The translations under genes were made by a program, and so were the position numbers. A stretch of 64,000 nt of DNA, from the NCBI RefSeq assembly GCF_003606325.2, contig NZ_CP031843.2, positions 806,001 through 870,000 of the forward strand, in the 5' to 3' direction. Shown one piece after another: positions 41,534 through 52,114 of this stretch. The notes under the pieces are model-generated. The model saw nothing but the letters and a program-made list of their open reading frames with translations. It ran no database searches and was not told the DNA's origin. This DNA is from Bartonella kosoyi. GTDB taxonomy: Bacteria; Pseudomonadota; Alphaproteobacteria; Rhizobiales; Rhizobiaceae. Each line of letters opens with the position of its first letter. Position 1 is the first letter of the stretch.

Positions 41534-44206
41534 ATGAATAGTGTTAATAATATCCGGTCAACATTTTTGGATTATTTTCATCGTCATGGGCATCAAGTTC
41601 TTTCTTCTAGCCCACTTGTTCCACGCAATGATCCTACACTCATGTTTACAAATGCAGGAATGGTGCAGTTTAAAAATGTTTTTACAGGACTTGAACAGTA
41701 TCCTTATAAAAAGGCGACAACAGCACAAAAATGTGTTCGTGCGGGTGGAAAACATAATGATCTTGATAATGTTGGCTATACGGCGCGCCATCATACGTTT
41801 TTTGAAATGTTGGGGAATTTTTCTTTCGGTGATTATTTTAAAGAAGAGGCCATTTTTTTATCATGGGATCTTTTAACAAAAGAGTTTTGTCTACCAAAAG
41901 ATAAATTGTTGGTAACAGTTTATCAAAGTGATGATGTTGCTTGTGAATTATGGCGTAAAATCTCAGGTCTTCCAGATGAAAAAATCATTCGTATTGCGAC
42001 AGCTGATAATTTTTGGTCAATGGGAGAAACAGGCCCTTGTGGTCCCTGTTCGGAGATTTTTTATGATCATGGTGATGAAATTTTGGGTGGTCCCCCTGGA
42101 AGTATGGAAGAAGATGGTGATCGCTTTATTGAGATTTGGAACCTTGTTTTTATGCAGTATGAGCAGCTTTCTAAGGAAGAGCGTGTTGATTTGCCTCATC
42201 CTTCTATCGATACCGGTATGGGATTAGAGCGTATTGCTGCTGTTTTACAGGGTGTTCATGATAATTATGACATTGATCTTTTTCGTGTATTAATTGGAGC
42301 ATCAGAAAAGATAACAGGTGTTGAGGCAACGGGGGATTTTGTGGCGAGCCATCGTGTTATTGCTGATCATCTTCGCTCATCTGCATTTTTGATTGCGGAT
42401 GGTGTTCTTCCTTCCAATGAGGGAAGGGGATATGTTTTACGTCGCATTATGCGTCGTGCTATGCGTCATGCGCATCTTCTTGGTGCTAAAGAACCTTTAA
42501 TGTGGCAGCTTTTGCCTGCTCTCATCTGCGAAATGGGACAAGCTTATCCCGAATTGGTGCGGGCTGAATCTTTGATTTCGGAAACTTTAAAATTAGAAGA
42601 AATACGTTTTCGTAAAACGCTTGAACGGGGGCTGGGTTTGTTAAATGAAGAAAGTGCCAAGCTTAAGGAAGGGGATCATTTAAATGGTGAAGTTGCTTTC
42701 AAGCTTTATGATACCTATGGTTTTCCACTTGATTTGACGCAGGATGTGCTTCGGCGTCGTGGAATATCTGTTGATGTTGATGCCTTTGATAAAGCAATGG
42801 AACGCCAGAAAGAAGAAGCCCGTGCCCATTGGTCTGGTTCAGGTGAAGCTGTAACAGAGACAATTTGGTTTTCTGTTCGTGATCAGGTAGGGGTTACAGA
42901 ATTTTTAGGTTATGAAACAGAAAAAGCTGAAGGTATTCTTACAGCTCTTGTGTGTGATGGTAAAATTGTTGATGAGGTTTCTTCAGGGCAGAAAGCTATT
43001 TTTGTGCTAAATCAGACCCCTTTTTATGGCGAATCTGGTGGGCAAATTGGTGATAGCGGTATCATTTCTGGTGAAGATTTTATTTTTGAAGTGCATGATA
43101 CTCAGAAAAAGGCTGATGGTGTTTTTATTCATCTTGGAGAAGTTAAATCTGGTCAGGCAGCGAGGTCTGATTGTGTGCAATTAACCGTTGACGTTGTTCG
43201 TCGTAAAAAAATCCGCGCGAACCATTCTGCTACCCATTTATTACACGAGGCTTTACGTCAAGTATTGGGATCTCATGTGACTCAAAAGGGCTCTCTTGTG
43301 TCGCCAGAACGATTACGTTTTGATTTTTCTCATCCAAAAGCTATTTCGGCAGAAGAATTAAAAAAAATAGAAGATTTAACCAATGAGATTGTTTTGCAAA
43401 ATAATAAAGTGATAACGCGCCTCATGGCTGTTGATGAGGCAATTTCTGAAGGAGCAATGGCACTCTTTGGGGAAAAATATGGGGATGAAGTTCGCGTTGT
43501 TTCTATGGGGGCGCCACTTGAACAGGGCGGATTAAAAAAGCATTGGTCAATTGAGCTTTGTGGAGGGACACATGTGGAAAGAACAGGCGATATTGGCTTG
43601 ATTCATATTGTTTCTGAAAGTTCTGTTTCAGCTGGAGTGCGGCGTATTGAAGCTTTAACAGGTGCCGCAGCGCGTCTTTATCTTAGCCGCCAAGATGTAC
43701 GTATCCGTGAAATTGCCGATCTTTTAAAAACTTCTTCTTCTGATTTAGAAGAACGGGTGAGAGTTTTGCTTGATGATCGTCGTAAACTTGAAAAAGAGTT
43801 GAATAATGTGCGTAAGAAAATGGTATTGAGTGGGGGAATAACAGAAAGAGGTCAAAGTGATATTACTATCATCAATGAACTTTCTTTTATGGGACGTGTT
43901 GTAAATAATATTCCACCACGGGATCTTAAAGCGCTCGTTGATTCTGGGAAAAAACAGATTGGGTCTGGGGTCGTTGCTTTTATCACTATTTCAGAGGATG
44001 GCAAGGGGAGTGCTGTTGTTGGTGTCACCGATGATTTAACGGATAAGTTAAACGCTGTTGATCTCGTTCGTGTTCTTTCTGGTGTGCTTGGTGGGAAAGG
44101 TGGTGGTGGGCGTTCTGATATGGCGCAGGCTGGTGGTCCTGACGGGAACAAAGCTAATGAAGCCTTTGCAGCACTAAAAGATTTTCTAGAAAAATTTAAA
44201 AAGTAG
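41534..44206 (+). CDS. alaS: Alanyl-tRNA synthetase
   Basis: Class II synthetase charging tRNA-Ala. 890 residues from ATG 41534 ([20 protein letters not shown]), the family start; the upstream 30-codon extension is rejected. Catalytic motif 2 ([19 protein letters not shown]), the editing domain ([12 protein letters not shown] and [10 protein letters not shown]) and the C-Ala domain ([16 protein letters not shown]) are present. It follows recA, as in other Rhizobiales. Confidence 0.98.
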   Translation: MNSVNNIRSTFLDYFHRHGHQVLSSSPLVPRNDPTLMFTNAGMVQFKNVFTGLEQYPYKKATTAQKCVRAGGKHNDLDNVGYTARHHTFFEMLGNFSFGDYFKEEAIFLSWDLLTKEFCLPKDKLLVTVYQSDDVACELWRKISGLPDEKIIRIATADNFWSMGETGPCGPCSEIFYDHGDEILGGPPGSMEEDGDRFIEIWNLVFMQYEQLSKEERVDLPHPSIDTGMGLERIAAVLQGVHDNYDIDLFRVLIGASEKITGVEATGDFVASHRVIADHLRSSAFLIADGVLPSNEGRGYVLRRIMRRAMRHAHLLGAKEPLMWQLLPALICEMGQAYPELVRAESLISETLKLEEIRFRKTLERGLGLLNEESAKLKEGDHLNGEVAFKLYDTYGFPLDLTQDVLRRRGISVDVDAFDKAMERQKEEARAHWSGSGEAVTETIWFSVRDQVGVTEFLGYETEKAEGILTALVCDGKIVDEVSSGQKAIFVLNQTPFYGESGGQIGDSGIISGEDFIFEVHDTQKKADGVFIHLGEVKSGQAARSDCVQLTVDVVRRKKIRANHSATHLLHEALRQVLGSHVTQKGSLVSPERLRFDFSHPKAISAEELKKIEDLTNEIVLQNNKVITRLMAVDEAISEGAMALFGEKYGDEVRVVSMGAPLEQGGLKKHWSIELCGGTHVERTGDIGLIHIVSESSVSAGVRRIEALTGAAARLYLSRQDVRIREIADLLKTSSSDLEERVRVLLDDRRKLEKELNNVRKKMVLSGGITERGQSDITIINELSFMGRVVNNIPPRDLKALVDSGKKQIGSGVVAFITISEDGKGSAVVGVTDDLTDKLNAVDLVRVLSGVLGGKGGGGRSDMAQAGGPDGNKANEAFAALKDFLEKFKK

Positions 44207-44877
44207 AAAATTTCCTTATCGGTTTTTTTTTACATTGGTGTGTTGGAAGAGCGTTTAAGAATTACGAATATTTGTCTGGTGTGGTGTATTGGCTGAAATG
44301 CAGATACCGTCTCATTGAGAGAGAGATAAAATCGTAAAGATAAAAAAGGGGGGCGTTAGCAAGATTGTGTTGTGCTTCATGCTTTTGTTTATGATGTAGA
44401 CGAACCATATCTTTCATAAAAGAAAGTATTTATTCTATTGATTTTAAAAGAAAAATCTCTATCTCTTTTTCAAAAGAGGAATTGTGAAGAGGATAACGCA
44501 GGATTTAGTGCATAACAGTTTTTTTAAGCTTATGAAATTATAAGCTAATTATTTTTTTGCTTTCAGATTGCTTAAATTATTGTTCGCTCTTCATAAGAGG
44601 TTCGTTTTTTAGAGCCGTTTTATTGGTTCCCTTTGCGGCTCATGTGTAAGAGAACAGATTTTTCTTGCAAGTTATGGAACGTAAATTAATCATATAAATC
44701 AGATAAATACAGCATAAACTAAATATTTATATTAATTCAAGTTTTTCTCTGTGCATTTGCTGCATTTAAAATAGATTATGGCATTCTTAGAAATTTTTGC
44801 TTACCCATGAACAGAGCATTTTTGCAATGTTTTGCATTGAGAGGTTTTTTGCATAAGATTTATGAAGAGTGTGATTT
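44207..44877 (+). other. AT-rich intergenic region between alaS and ndvA
   Basis: About 670 bases between two converging genes, with no open frame or RNA gene I recognise. AT-rich, with frequent stops in all frames. Confidence 0.5.
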
Positions 44878-46671
44878 TTATGATGCTATGGCTTCATGTA
44901 AGGAGATGACGTTTTCATTTTCTCCTTCTCTTTCTCTTTCTGATGGTGTGAGTGTTAAACCGCTTGCTTTTAAAAATTTAGAGAAACGGCCTCCTTTATC
45001 GATCAATTCTTGAAAGTGTCCCTTTTCAATTAAGTACCCTTGTTCCAGAAAGAGTATCACATCAGCATTGCGTACTGTTGAGAGGCGATGTGCTATAATG
45101 AAAGTGGTGCGGTTATGGCTTATGCAATCAAGAGCATCTTTGACACGTGCTTCTGTTTCAACATCAAGAGCACTTGTTGCTTCATCGAGAATGAGAATGG
45201 GGGCATTTTTTAAAACAGCACGTGCAATTGCTAAGCGTTGTTTTTCTCCACCTGATAATTGAGATCCTCGTTCGCCCACTATTGTGTTATAACAATCAGC
45301 TTTTTTTAGAATAAAATCGTGAGCTTCTGCTATTTTTGCTGCTTCACAAAGTTCTTCGTTTGTTGCATTTTCTTTTCCTATTGAGATATTATCACGAATA
45401 CTACGGTTGAAGAGACCAGCATCTTGAAAAACTGTTGCTAGAGATTGGCGTAAAGATTCGCGATTGATCGAGCTTATGTTTATTCCATCAATGGAGATAT
45501 GCCCAAAAGTAGGGTCATATATGCGCTGCAACAGATTGATTAATGTTGTCTTTCCAGCCCCTGTTGGTCCTACAATCGCAATCGTTTGTCCTGCTTTCAC
45601 TTCAAAGGAAATGTCAAAAATACCTTGAGAAGAATTTGGGAATTTATAAGTAACGTGATGAAATTGTATGCTACCCTTAACATTTGAGAGGGAAGGGAGA
45701 TTTTGCGATTCGTTGATAGGGAAGGTTGAGTCTTCCATTTCAAAAAATTCTTGCAGTTTTGCTTGTGAGGATATTGCACAATGAATAAAATTGCTCATTT
45801 GATCGAGACGGCTAATCATAAGTTGTGCAAATCCAACAAAAGAAACGACTTCACCTACCCTTAATTGATCTCTTGCAACAAAAAAAGCTCCAAGGAGAAG
45901 AACACAAACGATTGAAACTGTTGAAGCCATTCTATTTAAGCCACTGGCGAGCGCCCACCAATTGAGAACAGGATTTTGTGCTTTAAGAAGGTCATTTGTA
46001 TGTTGGTACAGTATGGATGTTTCTTCTTTTATTCGATTATAACTTTGTACAATAGAAACATTAGAGATTGAATCACTAACATGTTTAAAAAGGTTATGAT
46101 GATAGCATTCTACAGCGGCTTGTCCGTCTTTTGTTTTTCGCATCACTAAACGGGCAATTAAGAGATAGATGATGGCAAGTACAACTAAGACTATTGAAAG
46201 ACGCCAATTCATGTTAAAGGCTGTGGGGATGAGAACCAATAAGGCGACAAGTGTTGAAAGATGTTGACGCATAAAATCAAGCCATATGGTTGACATGGCG
46301 TCTATTGCACGCAAAAGTGTATGGAGTGCGTTGGACGTTCCGCGTTGTTGATGCCAAATTAAAGGCATGGCAATGATACGTTCAAAAGATTCTGTTAAAA
46401 CCGTTAAACGGAGTCTATGGGCTAAACGGTCCGCACCACGAGCAACAAGGACATAAGCGATGATATGGGAAAGGCCAAAACAAACCCAAATGGCAAGGGT
46501 AGGGATGATTCCTGATTTTTCTGTAATGGAATCAATAACGTGTCCAAATAAAATAGGTTCTGCGATGGTGATAATCGCTAACATAACATTAGCGTTACAG
46601 ATTAAAAGAGATGCATTTTTTTCTCTGTTTAGGCAACTGAGAACACGTGCATAGGTTTTGAATAAGGACAC
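44878..46671 (-). CDS. ndvA: Cyclic beta-1,2-glucan ABC exporter NdvA (ChvA)
   Basis: Half-size ABC exporter, 597 residues: an N-terminal membrane domain of about six segments and a C-terminal ATPase. The start MSLFKTYARVLSCL, the block MPLIWHQQRGTSNALHTLLR and SHVSDSISNVS-like LFKHVSDSISNVSIVQSYNR match rhizobial NdvA/ChvA. Walker A GPTGAGKTTLI, signature LSGGEKQRLAIARA and Walker B ILILDEATSALD are intact. Expected to export cyclic glucan to the periplasm, important for host interaction in Rhizobium, Agrobacterium and Brucella. No glucan synthase (ndvB/cgs) lies in the window. Confidence 0.92.
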   Translation of the reverse strand: MSLFKTYARVLSCLNREKNASLLICNANVMLAIITIAEPILFGHVIDSITEKSGIIPTLAIWVCFGLSHIIAYVLVARGADRLAHRLRLTVLTESFERIIAMPLIWHQQRGTSNALHTLLRAIDAMSTIWLDFMRQHLSTLVALLVLIPTAFNMNWRLSIVLVVLAIIYLLIARLVMRKTKDGQAAVECYHHNLFKHVSDSISNVSIVQSYNRIKEETSILYQHTNDLLKAQNPVLNWWALASGLNRMASTVSIVCVLLLGAFFVARDQLRVGEVVSFVGFAQLMISRLDQMSNFIHCAISSQAKLQEFFEMEDSTFPINESQNLPSLSNVKGSIQFHHVTYKFPNSSQGIFDISFEVKAGQTIAIVGPTGAGKTTLINLLQRIYDPTFGHISIDGINISSINRESLRQSLATVFQDAGLFNRSIRDNISIGKENATNEELCEAAKIAEAHDFILKKADCYNTIVGERGSQLSGGEKQRLAIARAVLKNAPILILDEATSALDVETEARVKDALDCISHNRTTFIIAHRLSTVRNADVILFLEQGYLIEKGHFQELIDKGGRFSKFLKASGLTLTPSEREREGENENVISLHEAIAS

Positions 46672-46908
46672 TATTAATGATCTCCATTCGCTGTTAAGCG
46701 TAAAGGCTACTGATTTTTATAAACTCAAATTTCTAACTAATAAAAATTGAACGTTAAGAAAAGGCAATTTTGGATACTCATTGTAATATGGTGTGATAAC
46801 GCCAATGAAAATATGAATTTTTGTGTTCATAAGGGTGAAAAAATAGATCAATAAAATTATCAGGAAAAAAATATTAGATAGGGAAAATTATCAGGTAAGG
46901 GAACTTTC

Positions 46909-47892
46909 ATGGCAGGTGTCGAAATAAAAAAGGTTGAGACAGATGAGAATGGAATGCGTTTAGACCGTTGGTTTAAAGTGCATTATCCAGGACTTGGGTT
47001 TGGAGCTTTACAAAAATTGTTGCGTTCTGGTCAGATACGGGTTGATGGTGGACGTGTTAAAGCTGATACGCGTCTTTGTATGGGACAGTCTGTTCGTGTT
47101 CCACCTCTCCCTCTTGATGATACGATAAATCTTCCAATAACAGATAAAACACTTCGTGGGCAGAATGATGGGACCATTTTGAAAAAAATGCTGCTTTATG
47201 AAGATCCAAAGGTCTTTGTTTTTAACAAACCAGCAGGTCTCGCTGTACAAGGTGGCTCTGGTTTAACACGTCATATAGACAGTATGCTTGAGGTGTGGCG
47301 CAATAAAAAAGGTGAAAAGCCGCGTTTAGTTCATCGCCTTGATCGCGAGACATCAGGAGTGCTTATTGTTGCCCGCTCTAGGGGAGCTGCACAGGCCTTA
47401 ACAGCTGCTTTTAGAGAGCGAGAAACAAAAAAGACTTATTGGGCGTTGGTCCGGGGTGTTCCTAAAAAAAAACAGGACAAAATCTCGACATGGATGGTTA
47501 AGGAGATGACAGCACAAGGTGATAAAATGCGTGTTTGTGACCATGGGGCACCCGATTCACATCATGCTGTTTCCTACTACCGCGTTTTAGAGTCGCGTGG
47601 ACGGGCTCTTTCGTGGCTTGAAATGGAACCTTATACGGGGAGAACACATCAGCTCCGTGTGCATGCTGCCCATATGGATCATCCTATCATTGGCGATTCA
47701 AAGTATTTTTTTTCTGATAGTAATTGGACATTACCAGGAGGAATTCAAAACCGCCTTCACCTTCATGCACGTCGTATTCGTATTCCTCATCCTTCAGGTG
47801 GTATATTGGATATTGTTGCACCTTTACCACCCCATATGGTCCAAAGTTTTAATCTTTTGTCTTTTAATGAGCGTGACGCTGAAACAGAATAA
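46909..47892 (+). CDS. rluC: Ribosomal large-subunit pseudouridine synthase RluC
   Basis: Modifies uridines of 23S rRNA. 327 residues with an N-terminal S4 RNA-binding domain (GMRLDRWFKVHYPGLGFGAL, then LLRSGQIRVDGGRV) and the RluA-type catalytic motif PRLVHRLDRETSGVLIVAR containing the Asp nucleophile. GRTHQLRVHAAHMDHPIIGD is also present. RluC and RluD types are close; RluC fits best by the S4 end and length. AAGGGA lies upstream of the ATG. Confidence 0.88.
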   Translation: MAGVEIKKVETDENGMRLDRWFKVHYPGLGFGALQKLLRSGQIRVDGGRVKADTRLCMGQSVRVPPLPLDDTINLPITDKTLRGQNDGTILKKMLLYEDPKVFVFNKPAGLAVQGGSGLTRHIDSMLEVWRNKKGEKPRLVHRLDRETSGVLIVARSRGAAQALTAAFRERETKKTYWALVRGVPKKKQDKISTWMVKEMTAQGDKMRVCDHGAPDSHHAVSYYRVLESRGRALSWLEMEPYTGRTHQLRVHAAHMDHPIIGDSKYFFSDSNWTLPGGIQNRLHLHARRIRIPHPSGGILDIVAPLPPHMVQSFNLLSFNERDAETE

Positions 47893-48661
47893 AAAACTTC
47901 ATTTGTGTTTTTTTGATTGATGCAAATTTTGTCTATAAATTTGATTAAGATGGATAGGGCATCATTAGAAGAGAGCTTTAGTAATCGCTAAGAGAAAATG
48001 GTGTTTTTGCATGATGAATTTTCTTTCTACAGTTCTTTATCCATATTGATTGTATTGTTATTTCTAGATAAGGTGTATCTTTAATAATCTTGGGCTTATG
48101 AAGCTGTTCCTTTGAATTATCTACAGAGGTCATATATTGGGGAGAGGTGTCTGTTGAGGAAGATGAATGAGATAAAATCTGAAGGATATTGACTGAAAAA
48201 GTAACGGCAATTTTTGATTTTTTCATGGGAAATAATTGAATCCTTTTACAGGAATTCTTAAGGGAGCAGCATCTCGAAAAAATTCTTGTTTTCAAGCAGG
48301 TTTGTTCTGTTATCTGTGTGGTGTGAATACTTATTATAGATTTATGGTTTATATCTTTGTCTACACAATGAGAATTTATGAGCAAAGTGCTTCTTTCAAT
48401 TACAATATTTTTCTGTTTACTTCATTTATCTGAATTTATTCGAAAGATTATCTTTCACAAGAGAAGAAACAAGTTTTTAGTAGCTTAATGCTTCATTGAA
48501 GATTTATCACATTGAAGATGCCATACTAAAAATTGGCGATTAAAGTGTCAGCTGCTTTTTATTGCTCTAAGGAGAGGGGGGATTTTAGCAGTGAACAAAA
48601 CTAGATATTCAGAGATTATGGGAATGTTCCAAGAGGGGCTAAGTTGAAATGAGGAGGACTG
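47893..48661 (+). other. AT-rich region between rluC and the ABC-2 operon
   Basis: About 770 bases. Apart from the small minus-strand frame listed separately I recognise nothing. The last ~100 bases (GGAGAGGGGGG and GAGGAGG) are the leader and ribosome-binding site of the ABC ATPase gene. Base composition drops towards the AT-rich level of the accessory island that follows. Confidence 0.45.
47978..48226 (-). CDS. Possible small exported protein or gene relic
   Basis: 82 residues from MKKSKIAVTFSVNILQILSH, which resembles a signal peptide, followed by a Ser/Thr-rich stretch and a basic end. No family is recognised. An AGGA motif is present but 14 bases upstream of the ATG, which is too far. 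The frame extends upstream to 48385 without further meaning. It may be a decayed gene; low certainty that it is expressed. Confidence 0.3.
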   Translation of the reverse strand: MKKSKIAVTFSVNILQILSHSSSSTDTSPQYMTSVDNSKEQLHKPKIIKDTPYLEITIQSIWIKNCRKKIHHAKTPFSLSDY

Positions 48662-49682
48662 ATGGGATCATTATTGATTGATGTTAATAACGTCTCAAAA
48701 ATATACCGCAGCATAGACAGAGGAACTGGTGTTACAAACAAAATTCTTTCTCTCTTTAAGCCTGTATATACAAATTATCACGTGCTGAAAGATATTAGTT
48801 TTACTCTGTTTTCAGGACAATCTCTTGCTATCCTTGGAGCGAATGGGGCAGGTAAATCGACACTGATTAAAATACTTTCTGGTATACAAGCCGTTGATAA
48901 GGGGAGTGTTAAAGTCCTAGGATCTAATCCCTATAAAACTAAGAAAGATCTGTTTAAGCAGTTGGGTGTGGTCTTTGGTCATAAGAGTTGTTTATGGTGG
49001 GATTTACCACTACGTTACAGTTTGGATATGATTCAACCATTATATGGTCTTGAACGGGCCTCTTTTATCCGCGATCTTAAAGAGATTACAGAATTGCTAG
49101 GACTTGAGCCTATCATGGATAAGCCAGTGCGGATGCTGAGTTTGGGTGAGAGGGTCAAAAGTGAATTGGCTTTTAATTTATCGTTTAGACCTAAATTGTT
49201 GTTCTTAGATGAGCCAAGTATTGGTCTTGATATTACTTCTAAGCACAAAATCAGGGAACTGCTTACAAAACTCAAAAAAGAGCGAGGTATGGGATACATC
49301 ATCACAAGTCATGATATGGGGGATATTGATGGCTACGTTGATGATATTCTTCTATTGCATAAAGGAAAAAAACAATTTTACGGTGATCTTAATACCTTTA
49401 AAAATATGCTTCCTTCTTTGGTGCGCGTGACATTTTTTTTGTGAACATTTGCAAGCGCTTTCTGCTGCTGTAAAGAGAATGGATGAACTTTCGTTAAAAT
49501 TGTCTGCGCCTTTAAAAGATAAAAAACTGAACAATGAAGAGTGCTCACTGGAGATTTCGTTGTCCCGTGGAGATTATTCATATTTCATACGGGAAATGAC
49601 AACTCAATTCAACGGTACATTCTCTGTGTCTACTCCCTCACTTGAAGAGATGCTTCGTGTTAAATTTAAAGAATTTACTTAA
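48662..49682 (+). pseudogene. ABC-2 exporter ATPase, frameshifted in a T8 tract
   Basis: ATP-binding subunit of an ABC-2-type exporter. The upstream frame gives 260 residues with Walker A GANGAGKSTLI, a degenerate signature LSLGERVKSE and Walker B LLFLDEPSIGLD, then stops at 49442-49444 just after eight T (49433-49440). Removing one T joins it to a downstream frame that continues ...CEHLQALSAAVKRMDE and ends SLEEMLRVKFKEFT, giving a normal-length protein of about 339 residues. The nucleotide-binding core is intact even in the short form, so partial function, phase variation or transcriptional slippage are possible, as is a sequencing error. Strong ribosome-binding site GAGGAGG. First gene of an operon with two permeases. 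Confidence 0.8.
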
Positions 49683-49695
49683 TCATTGTTTTGGC

Positions 49696-50481
49696 ATGTT
49701 TTTCTATGCAAGGAATGGATTACTCACTGTTCTAAGTGATAGAGCCATGTTTTTTACGGATATTGTTATTGGGACACTTTCGCCATTTATTATTCAACTT
49801 CTATTATGGAATGCACTTTTTTCTGATACGGTCAACACCATAAATGGCTTTAGCTTTTATGATATGATGTATTATTACGCATTTGCTTTAGTCTTAGGAC
49901 GCTTAAATAACGGTTATAATGTGATTAAGTTTTTTTCTCATCACGTTAAAGAAGGTCAATTAGAAGTCTATCTCACAAAGCCATTCCAATATATGACACA
50001 AATGCTTTTTACCTTTTTGGGTGAGAGCGTATTATATAGCATCCCGTTGTTGGCTCTTTTTGTTGTAAAGCTTGTTTTATCCTATGAAAATATTTGGGGA
50101 TTGGTTATCACTTTTCTGTTCTTTTTTCTGGTTGTTATTCTATCACAATTGCTTTGTTTTTTACTTTCTTTTGGAATTGCCTTATTAAGTTTTTGGGTGA
50201 TTGAGTACAATATATTACTTTCATTGAGTATTCTCAGTTCGGCGCTTCTTGGGGGTGTTCTTTTACCACCATCTTTTTGGCCGGTGTGGCTTATTCCGCT
50301 TATGCAATTTAATCCTTATCGTTTTATGATATCAGCGCCTGCCGAATTTTTCTCGACACAAAATTTAGCGTTGTTTCAGCAGTTTATTTTCGGAAGTTTT
50401 GCTTATATTTTGTGTCTTTTATTCTTAATTCATATTGCTTGGAATAAAGGAATGAAAGCCTATAATGGAGCAGGTGGTTGA
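49696..50481 (+). CDS. ABC-2-type transporter permease (first)
   Basis: 261 residues, about six membrane segments, with the family motif KEGQLEVYLTKPFQYMTQ in the first cytoplasmic loop, typical of the two-permease ABC-2 family (ABC2_membrane_6 type, which includes viologen and antibiotic exporters). I chose ATG 49696, 13 bases after the ATPase stop; the frame could be read from TTG 49642, inside the ATPase. Substrate unknown. Confidence 0.8.
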   Translation: MFFYARNGLLTVLSDRAMFFTDIVIGTLSPFIIQLLLWNALFSDTVNTINGFSFYDMMYYYAFALVLGRLNNGYNVIKFFSHHVKEGQLEVYLTKPFQYMTQMLFTFLGESVLYSIPLLALFVVKLVLSYENIWGLVITFLFFFLVVILSQLLCFLLSFGIALLSFWVIEYNILLSLSILSSALLGGVLLPPSFWPVWLIPLMQFNPYRFMISAPAEFFSTQNLALFQQFIFGSFAYILCLLFLIHIAWNKGMKAYNGAGG

Positions 50482-50482
50482 G

Positions 50483-51253
50483 ATGAAAATAATCCTTCAT
50501 TTTATCAGCTTGAATATCCGCCGACAGATTGTTTACGGTAAGAATTTGACGGGAGAGTTTATTCTTTCTTTGTGTTATTATTTTATTCAATTCATATTTA
50601 TTGATAGAATAGCTTCTTTTTCAGGAAGAATTGGTAACTATAGCAGAGATGAGCTTCATCTTATCTTTGTTGTTTTTGTTTTACTTGGGATATTTTTGAA
50701 TATTTTCACTCATTCTATTGAAACGTTTTTTGAAAAAGTAGCGGATGGTAAAATTGAGCCATACTTGATAAAGCCTGTTTCAATTGGGTTGTTGATGTTG
50801 TTTGGTTGGTGTAAACCACTTAATCTGATCAAGCTATTTGTTCTGTATGTGAGTGCCTATTTATTCGTATCATTACCGGATATGTCTGATCTTAAGCATA
50901 GATGGATCTCTTTTATTGTTGCAATATTTTGTGTTTTTATCGTCAATATTTGTTTTTTCATGATGTTTAATTTTATAACATTTGTTACCAGTCGTAAAAT
51001 GCCTGTCGAATATTTTCATGAAATGATTTACGAGCTTTCATTTGTCCCAATAGCAATTTATCCCTTAAATCTTGTAAAATGGCTTTTGTTTATGCTTCCC
51101 ATGGCTTTTTCTGCTTCTTTGCCTGTGTCCCTGTTGCTTGGTAAAGGCGAATGGGATATTGAATATCTTCTGTTGAGCGCTTTTCTTTCCATTGCTATGA
51201 CTTTCATAAGTTATAAGAAAACAATTCGTCAATTTAATGGATTAGGGGGATGA
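50483..51253 (+). CDS. ABC-2-type transporter permease (second)
   Basis: 256 residues, about six membrane segments. It has the equivalent motif ADGKIEPYLIKPVSIGLLML of the family and is paired with the first permease. I chose ATG 50483, directly after the upstream stop (50481), with GGTGG upstream; ATG 50465 is an overlapping alternative. Together the three genes should form an exporter, but the ATPase is interrupted in this sequence. Confidence 0.8.
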   Translation: MKIILHFISLNIRRQIVYGKNLTGEFILSLCYYFIQFIFIDRIASFSGRIGNYSRDELHLIFVVFVLLGIFLNIFTHSIETFFEKVADGKIEPYLIKPVSIGLLMLFGWCKPLNLIKLFVLYVSAYLFVSLPDMSDLKHRWISFIVAIFCVFIVNICFFMMFNFITFVTSRKMPVEYFHEMIYELSFVPIAIYPLNLVKWLLFMLPMAFSASLPVSLLLGKGEWDIEYLLLSAFLSIAMTFISYKKTIRQFNGLGG

Positions 51254-52114
51254 GATGAACGTTAGCCTGATTATAAAAATAAAAAATTGAGTGAATAATT
51301 TTATTGTGCCATAAATTATCGTTATTTATGCCGGCGATATAAGGCATATAAAATTTGCACATGAGGCTTTTTGTTAGATACATTGACGCGTGAGATCGGC
51401 TGTGTTTCCATAGCTGTGAGCAAAGAATTTATAAAAGAAATCAGAGAGTTGAATTGCTTGGTTTTAGATCAATTTTGGTTTGAGTTTAGATGGCAGCTTG
51501 ATGACAAAAACCAATGATAAGATGGTGTCAAGATTACTTCATAATACGGCTGGATTTGTTCTTGTTGCGGTTATGTTACTAAAAAATTGTCAAAGACGGG
51601 TGATTTTTACATGGGCAGAATGTGGTTATTCGTGTGGATTTTATTCGTGCAATATATTGTTATGTTGGTGATTTTTTTCTTAAATAATAAGAAAATTGAC
51701 TGAGTAAAGTTTCTAAGTCGCCTGATAGAAAGGGCAAGATGCGGTCGATAATCGCCTGAAAAATAAGCTAGAAAGCACAAAACAATAGTAACTAGCTTGA
51801 GTTCAATATCATCATAAATATATTTCTAGAGTTTCTTGTAAATCAAGAGAAGAGTCCTAATTTTTCGTACGCATGGCTCATTTGATTTTATGATTTTGTT
51901 TAAGATAAAGAGAGCTTAATGTGCTATATCTTAACAGTATTATTATTCAATTAAAATATACATTTTGTATAAATATAATACAAACATAATGTGTTTGTTG
52001 TTTATATGGTGTTTTTATTTTAATTTAAAATTATATTTGATATTGCTATAAGCACGTGATACCTGCTTAATTGTATCAATATGATACGTTATTTTTAATA
52101 AGAGAAGAAGTAAA
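51254..52114 (+). other. Spacer between the ABC-2 operon and the glycine-rich gene
   Basis: About 860 bases. A 48-codon frame at 51371-51517 (containing CVSIAVSKEFIKEIRELNCL) and a 63-codon frame at 51480-51671 look partly protein-like, but neither has a ribosome-binding site or a known family. They may be relics of a lost gene. The right end carries the palindromic site described separately. Confidence 0.4.
52057..52087 (+). promoter_or_regulatory. TGATAC palindrome cluster upstream of the glycine-rich gene
   Basis: Three copies of the half-site TGATAC: at 52057-52062, inverted at 52073-52078 and direct at 52082-52087. The last two form the perfect palindrome GTATCAATATGATAC. The cluster ends 28 bases before the start codon, a suitable place for a repressor operator. 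Regulator unknown. Confidence 0.45.

Noticed and set aside
44807-45013. Plus-strand frame of 68 codons overlapping the ndvA end
   Set aside because: Antisense to the intact ndvA C-terminus, no supporting signals.
48236-48433. Plus-strand frame of 65 codons before the ABC-2 operon
   Set aside because: No ribosome-binding site, no recognisable domain and Cys/Tyr-rich chance composition.
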